Below, one piece after another: positions 7,809 to 16,358 of a stretch of 64,000 nt of DNA. How positions within the stretch are numbered: the stretch's first letter is position 1; each line of letters opens with the position of its first letter. Source of the stretch: Anaerolinea sp. (GTDB lineage: Bacteria; Chloroflexota; Dehalococcoidia; Tepidiformales; Tepidiformaceae); the NCBI GenBank assembly GCA_013822275.1, contig PNKC01000004.1:25565-89564 (forward strand), read 5' to 3'. Position numbers and translations under genes: made by a program. The notes below the pieces were generated by a model. That model saw only the letters and a program-made list of their open reading frames with translations, was not told the DNA's origin and ran no database searches.

Positions 7809-9045
7809 CTAGACGCCGAAGTCCCAGCCGTTGCCGGCCTTGAAACTCTGGAGGATGCGGCGCGACACGACCATCCGGTGCGTCTCGTCCGGGCCGTCGT
7901 AGATGCGCGCTGCCCGTGCGCCGCGGTACATCCCTTCCAGCGGCGTATCACCGGAAACACCGCGCGCGCCGTGGACCTGGATCGCGCGGTCGATCACGTC
8001 GTGCAAGACCTTCGCCCCGAAGAACTTGATCGCCGAGATTTCCACGCGGGCCTCGTCGCCTGAGTCGATCTTGGCCGCCGCGTTCAGCGTCAGCAACCGG
8101 GCCGCCTGGATTTCGACATAGGAGTCGGCAATCCAATTTTGGACAGTCTGCTTTTCCGAAAGGGTGCTGCCGTACGCCTCGCGGTGGAGGGAGTACTCGA
8201 CCATGATTTCAAAGGCCCGCTGCATCTGGCCCAGCCAGCGCATGCAGTGGTGGATGCGGCCGGGCCCGAGGCGCCTCTGCGCGATGCGGAAGCCGCCGCC
8301 GGCTTCTCCAAGGACGTTCGTCAGCGGTACGCGAACGTTGGTGTAGCGCACTTCGGCGTGGGAGCCGTCCGTTTCCCCCATGACCGGCACCGGGCGCACG
8401 ATTTCGAACCCCGGCGTGTCTGTCGGGACCACGATCTGGCTCATCCGCCGGTGCGGAGGCTGGTCGGGGTTCGGTGACGCACATGACGATGGCGAAGCTG
8501 GCGCCTTCGCCCTGGCTGGTGAACCACTTGTGGCCGTTGATCACCCATTCGTCGCCATCGCGCACGGCCGTCGTCTGAAGGTTCGTCGGGTCGGCGCCGG
8601 AGACTTCTGGCTCCGTCATGGAGAAGCAGGACCAGATGTCGCCGTTGACGAGCGGCTTCATGAACCGGTCCTGGAGTTCCGGGGTGCCGAACTGCCAGAG
8701 GATCTCAGCGTTGCCGGAGTCCGGCGCCTGGGAACCGAACGCCATCGGCGCGATGGTGCTCCGGCCAAGGATTTCGTTCATGTACACGTAGGGCATGAAA
8801 CCGATGCCCATCCCGCCGGCCTCGGCCGGCAGGTGCGGCGCCCACATCCCCATGGCCTTCGTCTTGGCCTGGAGGTCGCGCATTGCCGCCTGCCCTTCCT
8901 TTGTCCTCCGCGCGTGATGTTCGTGGAAGTACGCTTCGTTGGGGTGGATATCGGACTTCATGAAGTCCTTCACCTTCGTCCGAAGTTCGTCGATCTCGTC
9001 CGCGGTGAGTTTGCGGTTCGTCCCGTGGGCAGGAGCGCTGGTCAT
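7809..9045 (-). pseudogene. Acyl-CoA dehydrogenase, ACAD10/11-like, with one frameshift
   Basis: Two overlapping frames together encode one full-length acyl-CoA dehydrogenase (about 411 residues if repaired). The N-terminal part (from 9045) carries MTEPEVSGAD and KWFTSQGEG. The C-terminal part (frame ending 7809) carries RLGPGRIHHCMRW, VHGARGVSGDTPL and YDGPDETHR. The frame breaks near 8466-8469, a run of four G on the plus strand; removing one base restores EPDQPPHRRMSQIVVP. This is either a homopolymer sequencing error or a recent inactivation. RLGPGRIHHCMR and the downstream kinase gene point to the ACAD10/11 branch. Confidence 0.85.
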
Positions 9046-9114
9046 GGTCTCGCCTCGATTCTTGATTGGGTGGTGTGGAGAGACTCTAGCGCGCCGGGGA
9101 GGGCGCCGCCACCG

Positions 9115-10011
9115 TCAGTGCAGTTCGACTTCTTCACCGGCGCCGTGGTAGTGGTGGACGTGGTGCCGCCCGCGCCGTCGCGCCCACCGCCCGGCGAGCA
9201 CGCCATGGTTTGGCGCGAACACCAGCGCGATGAGGAAGACCGCGGTGGAGGTGAGAACAATCGTCGCACCGCCGGCGGTCGCCGCATGGTAGGAGATGAA
9301 GAGTCCCACCACGCCACTGCCTGCCGCGATGCCCACGCTCGCCACCATCATCCGGCCGAGTCTGTCCGTCAGCAGCCGCGCTGCGGCCGGGGGCGTCACG
9401 ATCAGCGCCAGGATGAGGATGTTCCCGACCGTCTGGAGGCTCACGACGATCGTCGCCGAAACCAGCAGGAGCATGAGCACGTCCAGCGCAAACACCGGGT
9501 AACCCGCGGAACGCGCCATCGTGGGGTCGAAGGCCACCAGCGTGAATTCCTTGAGCAGGGCAAGCAGGATCACAACCACGATCGCCCCCACGATGAGCGT
9601 CGCCCACACATCGGTCGCACTGACCCCCAGGATGTTGCCGAAGAGCAGGGACCCCAGGTCCTTCCGGAAGCCGCCCTGCCGGGAGATGATCACGACGCCG
9701 AGCGCGAAGAAGGCCGCAAAGATGACACCTATGGCCGAATCTTCGCTCACCCGGCGGGTCCGCGAGAGGATCCCGATTCCGAGCGCCGTTATCAGCCCGA
9801 AGGCAAAGGCGCCGATCATGATGCTCCGGCCTGCCAGGTACGAAAGGACAACGCCCGGGAAGACGGCGTGCGCCAGCGCGTCCCCGATGAACGCCAGCCC
9901 CCGCAACACGACAAAGCAGCCGACGAGTCCGCAGAGCGTGCCGACGATCATCACTTCGATCAGGGCGCGCTGCATGAACGGGTAGCTAAGGGGCTCCGTG
10001 ATATAGCTCAC
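9115..10011 (-). CDS. Zinc/manganese ABC transporter permease (ABC-3 family)
   Basis: A 298-residue polytopic permease of the ZnuB/MntB/TroC type. It starts at GTG 10011, overlapping the ATPase stop as GTGA. About eight or nine hydrophobic segments are visible, including the family's GDALAHAVFPGVVLSYL element (about 50-66), which contacts the ATPase. The C-terminus is unusually rich in His (RHHVHHYHGAG), a possible metal-sensing tail. With the ATPase and lipoprotein upstream it forms a complete importer for Zn2+ or Mn2+. Confidence 0.88.
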   Translation of the reverse strand: MSYITEPLSYPFMQRALIEVMIVGTLCGLVGCFVVLRGLAFIGDALAHAVFPGVVLSYLAGRSIMIGAFAFGLITALGIGILSRTRRVSEDSAIGVIFAAFFALGVVIISRQGGFRKDLGSLLFGNILGVSATDVWATLIVGAIVVVILLALLKEFTLVAFDPTMARSAGYPVFALDVLMLLLVSATIVVSLQTVGNILILALIVTPPAAARLLTDRLGRMMVASVGIAAGSGVVGLFISYHAATAGGATIVLTSTAVFLIALVFAPNHGVLAGRWARRRGRHHVHHYHGAGEEVELH

Positions 10012-10763
10012 CGGCTCGCCTCGAAGACTGCCACCTGGCCGCCGAAGGTCGCCCGGAGGTTCTCCGGGGTGTAGGTCGCGGGAGTCGGTCCGAAAGCCAC
10101 CATTCGCCGGTTGAGGCACATCACGAAGTCCGTGGTCTCCTGCACTTCCCCGAGTTCGTGCGTCGCGATCATGACGATGATGCCCCGCCGCGCGAACTCC
10201 TGGATCGTTTCGTGGAAGACCTTCCGGTTCGTAACGTCCACCCCGGTGAACGGTTCATCCAGGAGCACCACGAGTGGTTCCTGGACCATCGCCCTGGCGA
10301 GGAAGATGCGCTGCTGCTGGCCGCCACTGAACTGGCTGATGTGGCGGTCTCCCATGCCGCTCAACCCAAGCCGCTCGAGCGCCGACTCCGCCATCCGCCG
10401 GTCCGCCGCGCCGGGCCAACGAAGCCATCCTTTCGAGCGGTACCGTCCCATGAGGACGACATCGCGCGCGGTGACCGGGAAGTCCCAGTTCACCTCTTCC
10501 CGCTGCGGGACGAAGGCGACCTGGGCGGCGCGCTCGCGGATGTCCTGCGCGCCCAGCCGGATAGTGCCACGCGAGGGGCTGAGGACGCCGGCGATCGCCT
10601 TCAGGAGGGTGCTCTTTCCGCTGCCGTTCGGGCCAATGACCCCCACGACCGTGCCCGGCAGGACGTCTGCCGTTACTCCGCCCAGGGCGAGGCTGGCCCC
10701 GTAGCTCACCTCGATGTCGCGGAGGTGGAGCGTCGCGTCCGGGCTGCCGCCTGGCTGCGCCAT
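10008..10763 (-). CDS. Zinc/manganese ABC transporter ATP-binding protein
   Basis: A 251-residue ABC ATPase with Walker A GPNGSGKST (about 43-51), Q-loop in VAFVPQRE, signature FSGGQQQR, Walker B VVLLDEP and the switch His in ATHELGE. The VNWDFPVTARDVVLMGRY segment after the Q-loop is typical of MntB/ZnuC-type metal importers. It powers the adjacent permease and overlaps it by 4 bases, so the subunits are translationally coupled. The gene starts 20 bp after the binding protein stop. Metal specificity (Zn versus Mn) cannot be fixed from the ATPase. Confidence 0.9.
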   Translation of the reverse strand: MAQPGGSPDATLHLRDIEVSYGASLALGGVTADVLPGTVVGVIGPNGSGKSTLLKAIAGVLSPSRGTIRLGAQDIRERAAQVAFVPQREEVNWDFPVTARDVVLMGRYRSKGWLRWPGAADRRMAESALERLGLSGMGDRHISQFSGGQQQRIFLARAMVQEPLVVLLDEPFTGVDVTNRKVFHETIQEFARRGIIVMIATHELGEVQETTDFVMCLNRRMVAFGPTPATYTPENLRATFGGQVAVFEASR

Positions 10764-10783
10764 AGCCGGGCTCTGCTGGGTGT

Positions 10784-11680
10784 CTACTTCAGGGCCTCCA
10801 CGATCTTCCGGGCGTTGCTGAGCAGCATACCGTCCACGGTGTCCGCGCCGGAGCCCGGTTCGCCGAGCGAATCGGCGTAGAGGTCATCGATGATCTTCAC
10901 CCCGGTATCCTTCGCGATCTCCCGCGCCACCTTCGGGTCGATCTCGTCTTCCGCGAAGATCGCCTTCACCCCTTCCCGCCTGATCAGGTCCTGCAGTGCC
11001 GCAATCTCCTTCGCCGACGGCTGCGCTTCGGACGAGGTGCTGGGGATGACGGCGCCGACGAAGGTCAGGCCGTAGCGGTCGAGGAAGTAGCCGAAGGCGT
11101 CGTGATTGGTGACCACCTTCCGGCTCGCGACTGGGATAGTCTCGATAAGGGCGCGGATTTCTTTATCCGCCGCGGCAAGTTTCTGCTTGTAGGCGTCCCC
11201 ATTCGCGCGGAAGGTCGCTGCGTTTGGGGGGTCCGCCGCCGCAAGCGCCGCAACGATGTTGTCCACCATCCGCGCAGCGTTGTCCGCGTCGTGCCAGACA
11301 TGCGGGTCCTCCTCGCCGTCGTCCCGCTTCTGGGTCTTCACGCCTTCGGTAACCAGGGCGACCGTCTTGCTCCCCCCGGCGCTCTTGATCGACTTGTCCA
11401 GCCAGTCGTCCAGCCCGATGCCGTTCTTGAGGACGAGTCGGGCCGCATTGATCTCCTTGAGCGTATCGGGCCCGGGCTCGAAGTCATGCGCGCTCGCCCC
11501 CGCCTTCAGCAACACGGAAAGACGGACCTTGCCACCCGCCACTTCGCGTGTCAGCGCGCCGATTTGTGTGGTCGTGGCCACCACCCTGATTCCCAAAGCG
11601 TCCGAGCCGCCGTCGCCCCCGCCACAGCTCGCAAGGGCCATGGCAACAATGACGGCGGCAGCGACTGCGAGCGACTTCAA
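10784..11680 (-). CDS. Zinc/manganese ABC transporter substrate-binding lipoprotein
   Basis: A cluster A-I metal-binding protein (ZnuA/TroA type). I chose TTG 11680, giving 298 residues, because AGGAG lies 8 bases before it and the product then begins with a standard lipoprotein signal (LKSLAV..., lipobox ALASC). TTG 11701 is an alternative. Likely metal ligands are His in SAHDFEPGP, His in EEDPHVWHDADN, His in TNHDAFGYFL and an acidic residue in AEDEIDPK. No His-rich loop is present, which leaves Mn or Zn open. It is first in the operon; a large inverted repeat overlaps its 5' region. Confidence 0.9.
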   Translation of the reverse strand: MKSLAVAAAVIVAMALASCGGGDGGSDALGIRVVATTTQIGALTREVAGGKVRLSVLLKAGASAHDFEPGPDTLKEINAARLVLKNGIGLDDWLDKSIKSAGGSKTVALVTEGVKTQKRDDGEEDPHVWHDADNAARMVDNIVAALAAADPPNAATFRANGDAYKQKLAAADKEIRALIETIPVASRKVVTNHDAFGYFLDRYGLTFVGAVIPSTSSEAQPSAKEIAALQDLIRREGVKAIFAEDEIDPKVAREIAKDTGVKIIDDLYADSLGEPGSGADTVDGMLLSNARKIVEALK

Positions 11681-11692
11681 GCGCGATGCTCC

Positions 11693-11741
11693 TGAGACCA
11701 AGTATCATTAAGCGGAGGCGCTTTGATGATACCCAGTCTCA
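11693..11741. promoter_or_regulatory. Candidate metalloregulator operator: 49-bp inverted repeat at the metal transporter 5' end
   Basis: The outer arms are TGAGAC (11693-11698) and GTCTCA (11736-11741). The inner arms are GTATCATTAAGCG (11702-11714) and CGCTTTGATGATAC (11719-11732), which differ by a substitution and an insertion. The dyad covers the promoter/leader region immediately upstream of the binding-protein start. Zn and Mn importers are commonly repressed by Zur/Fur or MntR/DtxR proteins binding such dyads. The regulator family cannot be assigned from this sequence, and an mRNA hairpin is also possible. Confidence 0.6.
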
Positions 11742-11777
11742 TTATTCATCGCAACAACCACTGCCACCGAGGCCCAG

Positions 11778-14700
11778 CTACAGGAGCTGCCTGGTCAAAC
11801 TCACGCGGCTGATGTCAATGACCGGGATGCCCGGGTCCTCACCAAGGAAATGGTCAACGGTCGATGGGTGGCAGGTGAAGACCACTACCTGCGTCGTCTC
11901 GGCCAGCGACACGAGTGCCCGCGCCGCCCGCTTAGCCCGGTCCGGGTCGAAGTTCACGAGGACGTCGTCCACGACGACCGGGAGCCGCACGGACTGCTCG
12001 GCGAAGTGCTGCACGAGGCCGAAGCGGAGGGCCAGGTACAACTGCTCGCGGGTCCCCTGGCTCAGTTGGGCGGGCTTCTTTAACTTGCTGTCCCAGTCTT
12101 CCACTTCGATCTCGCGTGTCCCCAACGGTGCGAGGATGCGCCGGTAGCGCCCGCCAGTTATCAGCGAAAAGTACTGCTGGGCGTTGCGGACCACGTCTGG
12201 CTGGCGTTCCCGTTCGTACTTGCGCTGGGTTTCCTTCAGGACTGCCTCCGCCACCCGGAGCACGCACCATTCGCGCGCCCACGTTTCCAGCTGTCCCCTG
12301 TGGATCTCGCGCTGCAGCCGAAGCCGGGATGCGTCGTCGTCGCTGGTCAGCCGGGCGATCTCGCTCGATGCCGCGGAGTGGCGGGCGATCAACTCATCCT
12401 TGCGGCTGCGCGTCTCCTCGGCTGCGTCTTCGACCCGGGCCAGTTCCGCGGCGATTGTCTCGGCGTCACTCCTCGAAAGTTCCAGCAGGAGGTGGTCGTA
12501 GGCGTCCCCCGGGCCAATGACGCGTTGGAGGCGCTCTTCGCAGTCGCGGGCGCGCTTCGCCTCCATTCGCCGCTCCTCCTGTTCGCGGGCCACGCGGCGG
12601 AACTCCTCCACATCCGCGCATCCGCCCAGGTGCAGCAGGCCGGAGCACTCCGTCCGCGCCGCGAGCAGCGCCGCCTCGCAGGCAGCCAGCGCCTTCTCTG
12701 CGTCGCCCACCCCGGCGACCTGCTGTTCGCGACGCGCGGCGGCGGCGGTGGCCTGACCGAATCGCCTGATGAGCTCGTCGGCGGTCGCCGCCTCGCCCGC
12801 CCGCGTCAAGTCCATCCCGTGCTTGAGAGCCAGCGCCCGCACCTGCTCGCTGTAGTGGCCGATATCCGCCTCGATCTTGTTCAGGCGCTCCGTCCGCTTT
12901 GCCAGTTCGCTGATTGCGTGACGCGCCAGTTCTACCTGCGCGAAGACCGCGCCGACGGAGCCTGGCAGCAGGTCTTCCGAAAGGCCTCTCGCCGCCAACC
13001 ACGCCTTCCAGGCGGCAATCCGCTCCGTAGCCGCGGTCTCCACGCCCTGTAACTTCGTCGCCGCTTCGGCCTGCAGGGCCGCCAGCCGGGAGTGGCGAGT
13101 GCTCGCCGTGTCCAAAGCGGCGACGGCCGCTTCCCACGCGCGCAGATCCTCAGCCGCTTCGTCGAGCGCGGCTTCCATCGCCACCAGGGCTTCGGCGTCG
13201 TACGCGTCGACTCCAAGGGCCTGGGCAGAAGCCGCCACCTCTGCGGCCAGGTCCCGCTCTCGCTGCCGCAGCGCTTGGGCCGCGTTCGTCTGACCCTCGC
13301 GGTCGCCCGCGGTGGCGTCCCCGGCTCGCCTGCCAGCGAAGAGGACCGCCGCGAGCCCGAGCAGGACCACACCCAGCGCGATACCGATGACCGCCGCTGA
13401 TCCCCCCATGAGGGCGCTACCGGCCGCGCCGCCGGCGCCGGCGAGGGCCGCCGCGGGCGCGAGCCAGGGTGGGATTCGCCTCTCTGATGAAGCGGGCGCT
13501 GGGCGTCGCGTGCCCTGCTGGAGTTCGAAGTCTTCCCGGCGAGCCTGGGCACGCTGCCAGTCCGTCAAACGCTGCCTCGCCTGGCGGATCTCGCCGCGCC
13601 GCCGCGCGATGGAGGCCTGGTCCGCGTCCGGCTTGCGGAGTTTGTCCGCCGCAGCCCGCGCCAGACTGAGCGCTTCGCCCGCTGCTTCCAGCGCCTCGGC
13701 AGCGCGGGCGAAAGCGTTTCCGGCTTCGGCCTGCTCCCGGTCGCCGCTCGCGAGCCGCTGCGCCCAGCGGTCGATGGCCGCTCGTGTCTCGGTCGAGTCG
13801 TCGAACGCCTTCACGCGCCCGGTATCCCAGGTGGGGCCGAGCTGGCGCAGGATGCGCCCGAGCTCATCCTCGCCCTCCCGCGCCTCTGCCTTCCGGTTTG
13901 GGACGGCCTCGCAGAGGGAATCGAACGCCTGCCGCCCTCGTCGCAACTGCTCGATTTCGGCTGCGTCGTCCAGCAGTTGCTCGAACGGCGAAGCTCCTTC
14001 CGCCTCGGTGCGGCGTTGCTCGAGCAGCCGGCGGGCCTCCGCCTCCGCCTTTTCTGCGTTGTGGACGCGCTCCTCCAGCTTCTCGATCCGGACGAGCGCG
14101 TCCTCCGGGAAACCGGGCACCTCCGGCAGCTCGGTCAGCCTCGTGCGCGCCGCCCCAAGCCCAACCCAGTCTTCCCAGGCGGCTCCCAGGTTCTCAAGAT
14201 GGCGCCGCTCACGTTCAAGCGCGGCCGAATCGCGCTGCGCGCAGGCCAACTCGTCTGCCAGCCGCTCCCGCTCGCCTGTCAGCCGGGCGTACGATTCCGC
14301 GGCCCCCGCGAAGCTGTCCAGTTCGGCGTCGATCCGTTCGATCTCCGCCAATGCCCCGAGGATGAGGATGCCGGATTCGTTCCGGCCCTGCTTCTTGAAA
14401 AGCCGCTCCTGCTGCTTCTCTATCCTGCTCAGCACCCCGGGGAGCGCCCGCGCGCCCATGCCGGCGTTGAAAATCTCCGCGCTCACCGCGTCGTCTGCAA
14501 GCCGCTTGATGTCCCGCAGCTCGTCCAGCCCAAACGCGAAGACGTTCTCGAAGGTTGCCTGGGTGGCGTTTCCGAGGAGTGCGGCGAGGGCCTCGCCGGA
14601 TTGATCGTGCCGTCCGGCCGGGTCAACCACATCCAGCACGACGCCCCGTTGGCTCTCCCGCCGCGACACGCTCCACTGGCGTCCCCTGTCGTCAAGCAGA

Positions 14701-14918
14701 ATGACTGTCCCGCCATGTTCGCCGCCCAGCAGCGCCGGGTAGTGTTCGGCCCGGCCCTGTCGCGGGAATCCGAAGAGGACCGTGCGAAGGAAAGCGAGCA
14801 GCGTACTCTTACCGGCCTCGTTTGGCCCGTACAGGATGGTCACCTTCGGCCCGAACGGACCGACCGGCGATTGCCCGAAGTGCCCGAACCCGCCGATCTG
14901 GAGCCGTTCGATCCTCAC
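11778..14918 (-). CDS. yhaN: YhaN-like SMC/Rad50-type ATPase
   Basis: A 1046-residue AAA ATPase of the RecF/SMC superfamily. The Walker A is GPNEAGKST (residues 31-39), and the C-terminal Walker B region is PVVVDDVLVNFDP, preceded by an LSQGTREQLYLALR signature motif. Long Ala/Glu/Arg-rich coiled coils fill the middle. A hydrophobic double segment (about 480-530) interrupts the coil, as in Bacillus YhaN. It overlaps the YhaO-type nuclease by 4 bases and presumably forms an SbcCD/Rad50-Mre11-like complex with it, acting on DNA ends. Confidence 0.85.
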   Translation of the reverse strand: MRIERLQIGGFGHFGQSPVGPFGPKVTILYGPNEAGKSTLLAFLRTVLFGFPRQGRAEHYPALLGGEHGGTVILLDDRGRQWSVSRRESQRGVVLDVVDPAGRHDQSGEALAALLGNATQATFENVFAFGLDELRDIKRLADDAVSAEIFNAGMGARALPGVLSRIEKQQERLFKKQGRNESGILILGALAEIERIDAELDSFAGAAESYARLTGERERLADELACAQRDSAALERERRHLENLGAAWEDWVGLGAARTRLTELPEVPGFPEDALVRIEKLEERVHNAEKAEAEARRLLEQRRTEAEGASPFEQLLDDAAEIEQLRRGRQAFDSLCEAVPNRKAEAREGEDELGRILRQLGPTWDTGRVKAFDDSTETRAAIDRWAQRLASGDREQAEAGNAFARAAEALEAAGEALSLARAAADKLRKPDADQASIARRRGEIRQARQRLTDWQRAQARREDFELQQGTRRPAPASSERRIPPWLAPAAALAGAGGAAGSALMGGSAAVIGIALGVVLLGLAAVLFAGRRAGDATAGDREGQTNAAQALRQRERDLAAEVAASAQALGVDAYDAEALVAMEAALDEAAEDLRAWEAAVAALDTASTRHSRLAALQAEAATKLQGVETAATERIAAWKAWLAARGLSEDLLPGSVGAVFAQVELARHAISELAKRTERLNKIEADIGHYSEQVRALALKHGMDLTRAGEAATADELIRRFGQATAAAARREQQVAGVGDAEKALAACEAALLAARTECSGLLHLGGCADVEEFRRVAREQEERRMEAKRARDCEERLQRVIGPGDAYDHLLLELSRSDAETIAAELARVEDAAEETRSRKDELIARHSAASSEIARLTSDDDASRLRLQREIHRGQLETWAREWCVLRVAEAVLKETQRKYERERQPDVVRNAQQYFSLITGGRYRRILAPLGTREIEVEDWDSKLKKPAQLSQGTREQLYLALRFGLVQHFAEQSVRLPVVVDDVLVNFDPDRAKRAARALVSLAETTQVVVFTCHPSTVDHFLGEDPGIPVIDISRVSLTRQLL

Positions 14919-16165
14919 AGCAGCTCCTCAAGGCACAGCGCTTCGACATCTGCCATCAGGTCGCCGACCGCGATCCGCTCGCCGTCGATCAGCCGGCCCG
15001 CGCGCTTGTGCTCCAGCAAGTCCGACAGGGGACGGCGGAGCGCCGCCTGCAACTCCGGGTCCGAGTGGGCGCGGTCGATCAATCGCACAACGTCGCCACT
15101 GAAATCCTCCTGGCGCCTCAGGCTCTCCCGGTCGATCTCCCGCCGGACCCTGTTCTCCAGGCGCTCGCACCAGGCGAACGGACTGGTTGCGGTCCAGCGG
15201 CTGTTGAGCACTTCCCGAAGGTCCTCGCAGGCGTTCGGCCGCTCGAGCCGCTCGTGAAGCTCGCCGCGCCCCGCCACGGTCAGCCGGCAGATCAGGTCCC
15301 GCCCTTCCGCGCTGGCCCTGGCGTCAGCGATCAGCCCGTCGGCGGCGTCCACCAGTTCCTGTTCGCTCACCATCCCGGTGGCGTCGATGGTGAGCGATTC
15401 CCACCGCACCACGCTCACGTCATGGAACGAAAGGTTGACATTGGAATCCGCTCGCACCTCAACGAGATAGACGCCCCGTTCGCCGGTTTCGAGCGGATGG
15501 CGCCCCTGCGGGTTACCTGGATAGACCACGGCGGGGCCGCGGCCGTTCACCACCTGGCGCGTGTGGACGTGCCCCAGGGCCCAGTAGTCGATGCCCGTCT
15601 GGCGGAGGTCGTCCACTGTGCACGGTGAGTAGGCCGCATGCTCCGGGTTATTGCCCACGTTGCAGTGCAACAGCCCGATTGAAAAGCCGTCGCGTGGCCC
15701 CGTCCCGAACTGCGGTACCAGGTTGTCCCGCACGTCGCGCTCCGCGTAGCTCACGCCGTAGACGGTCGCCAGCCCGGGGCGGGCGGGGTCGAGCGGCACA
15801 GCGGCAACGTCGCGTCCGAACTGGTGACACGAAGGGGGGAAGCGGAGCCGCGCCTGCCACCCGTCCAACGGGTCGTGGTTCCCATGGCAGACAAACGAAC
15901 GGATTCCCGCCCGGTCCAGGCGCTCGAGCCCCTGGACGAACCGGAGCTGCGCCTTCAGGCTGCGGTCGGCGCCGTCGTAGATGTCGCCTGCCACCAGCAG
16001 GGCGTCCACCCGTTCGGCCAGGCACAGGTCGATGGTCCGGTCGTAGGCCGCAAACGTTGCCTCAATGAGTCTGGCGTGGACATTGGGCGGGGCCACGCTC
16101 TGGATACCAGTAAACGGGCTGTCCAGGTGAAGGTCCGCCGCGTGTACGAATCGGAACTCCGTCAC
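14915..16165 (-). CDS. yhaO: YhaO-like DNA repair exonuclease (Mre11/SbcD family)
   Basis: A 416-residue calcineurin-like phosphoesterase. The metal-binding motifs are intact: ADLHLDSPF (about 10-18), VAGDIYDG (about 58-65), CHGNHDPLDG (about 93-102), LHCN and ALGHVHTRQV (about 205-214). This arrangement identifies the nuclease subunit of an Mre11/SbcD-type complex. The stop overlaps the YhaN start (ATGA), so the pair is translated together. The promoter should lie in the 193-bp divergent region shared with the AddB gene, placing two DNA-end-processing systems back to back. Confidence 0.88.
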   Translation of the reverse strand: MTEFRFVHAADLHLDSPFTGIQSVAPPNVHARLIEATFAAYDRTIDLCLAERVDALLVAGDIYDGADRSLKAQLRFVQGLERLDRAGIRSFVCHGNHDPLDGWQARLRFPPSCHQFGRDVAAVPLDPARPGLATVYGVSYAERDVRDNLVPQFGTGPRDGFSIGLLHCNVGNNPEHAAYSPCTVDDLRQTGIDYWALGHVHTRQVVNGRGPAVVYPGNPQGRHPLETGERGVYLVEVRADSNVNLSFHDVSVVRWESLTIDATGMVSEQELVDAADGLIADARASAEGRDLICRLTVAGRGELHERLERPNACEDLREVLNSRWTATSPFAWCERLENRVRREIDRESLRRQEDFSGDVVRLIDRAHSDPELQAALRRPLSDLLEHKRAGRLIDGERIAVGDLMADVEALCLEELL

Positions 16166-16254
16166 CCAACCCTCCGCGGCGCATGGCCCATGCAGCCGAA
16201 CATTAGTGCTACGGCTTCCCTACCGTCAAACCGCCCCCGCAGCGTCCAGTCTGC

Positions 16255-16275
16255 CCGCGACAGTTCCTGTCGCGG
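16255..16275. promoter_or_regulatory. Perfect palindrome in the divergent yhaO/addB promoter region
   Basis: Arms CCGCGACAG and CTGTCGCGG pair perfectly around a 3-base centre (TTC). The element sits 90 bp from the YhaO start and 84 bp from the AddB start. A TACACT hexamer at 16289-16294 could be the AddB -10 box, which would put the palindrome near -35. It could be the operator of a repressor controlling both repair operons. It does not match the LexA boxes I know, so the regulator is unknown. Confidence 0.45.
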
Positions 16276-16358
16276 CGCTGTGATGCACTACACTCCTTGC
16301 CTGCCGCGTTGCCAGGATCGCTTCCCGGCCGCGGACAGGGACCCGCTGCGGAGGACGG

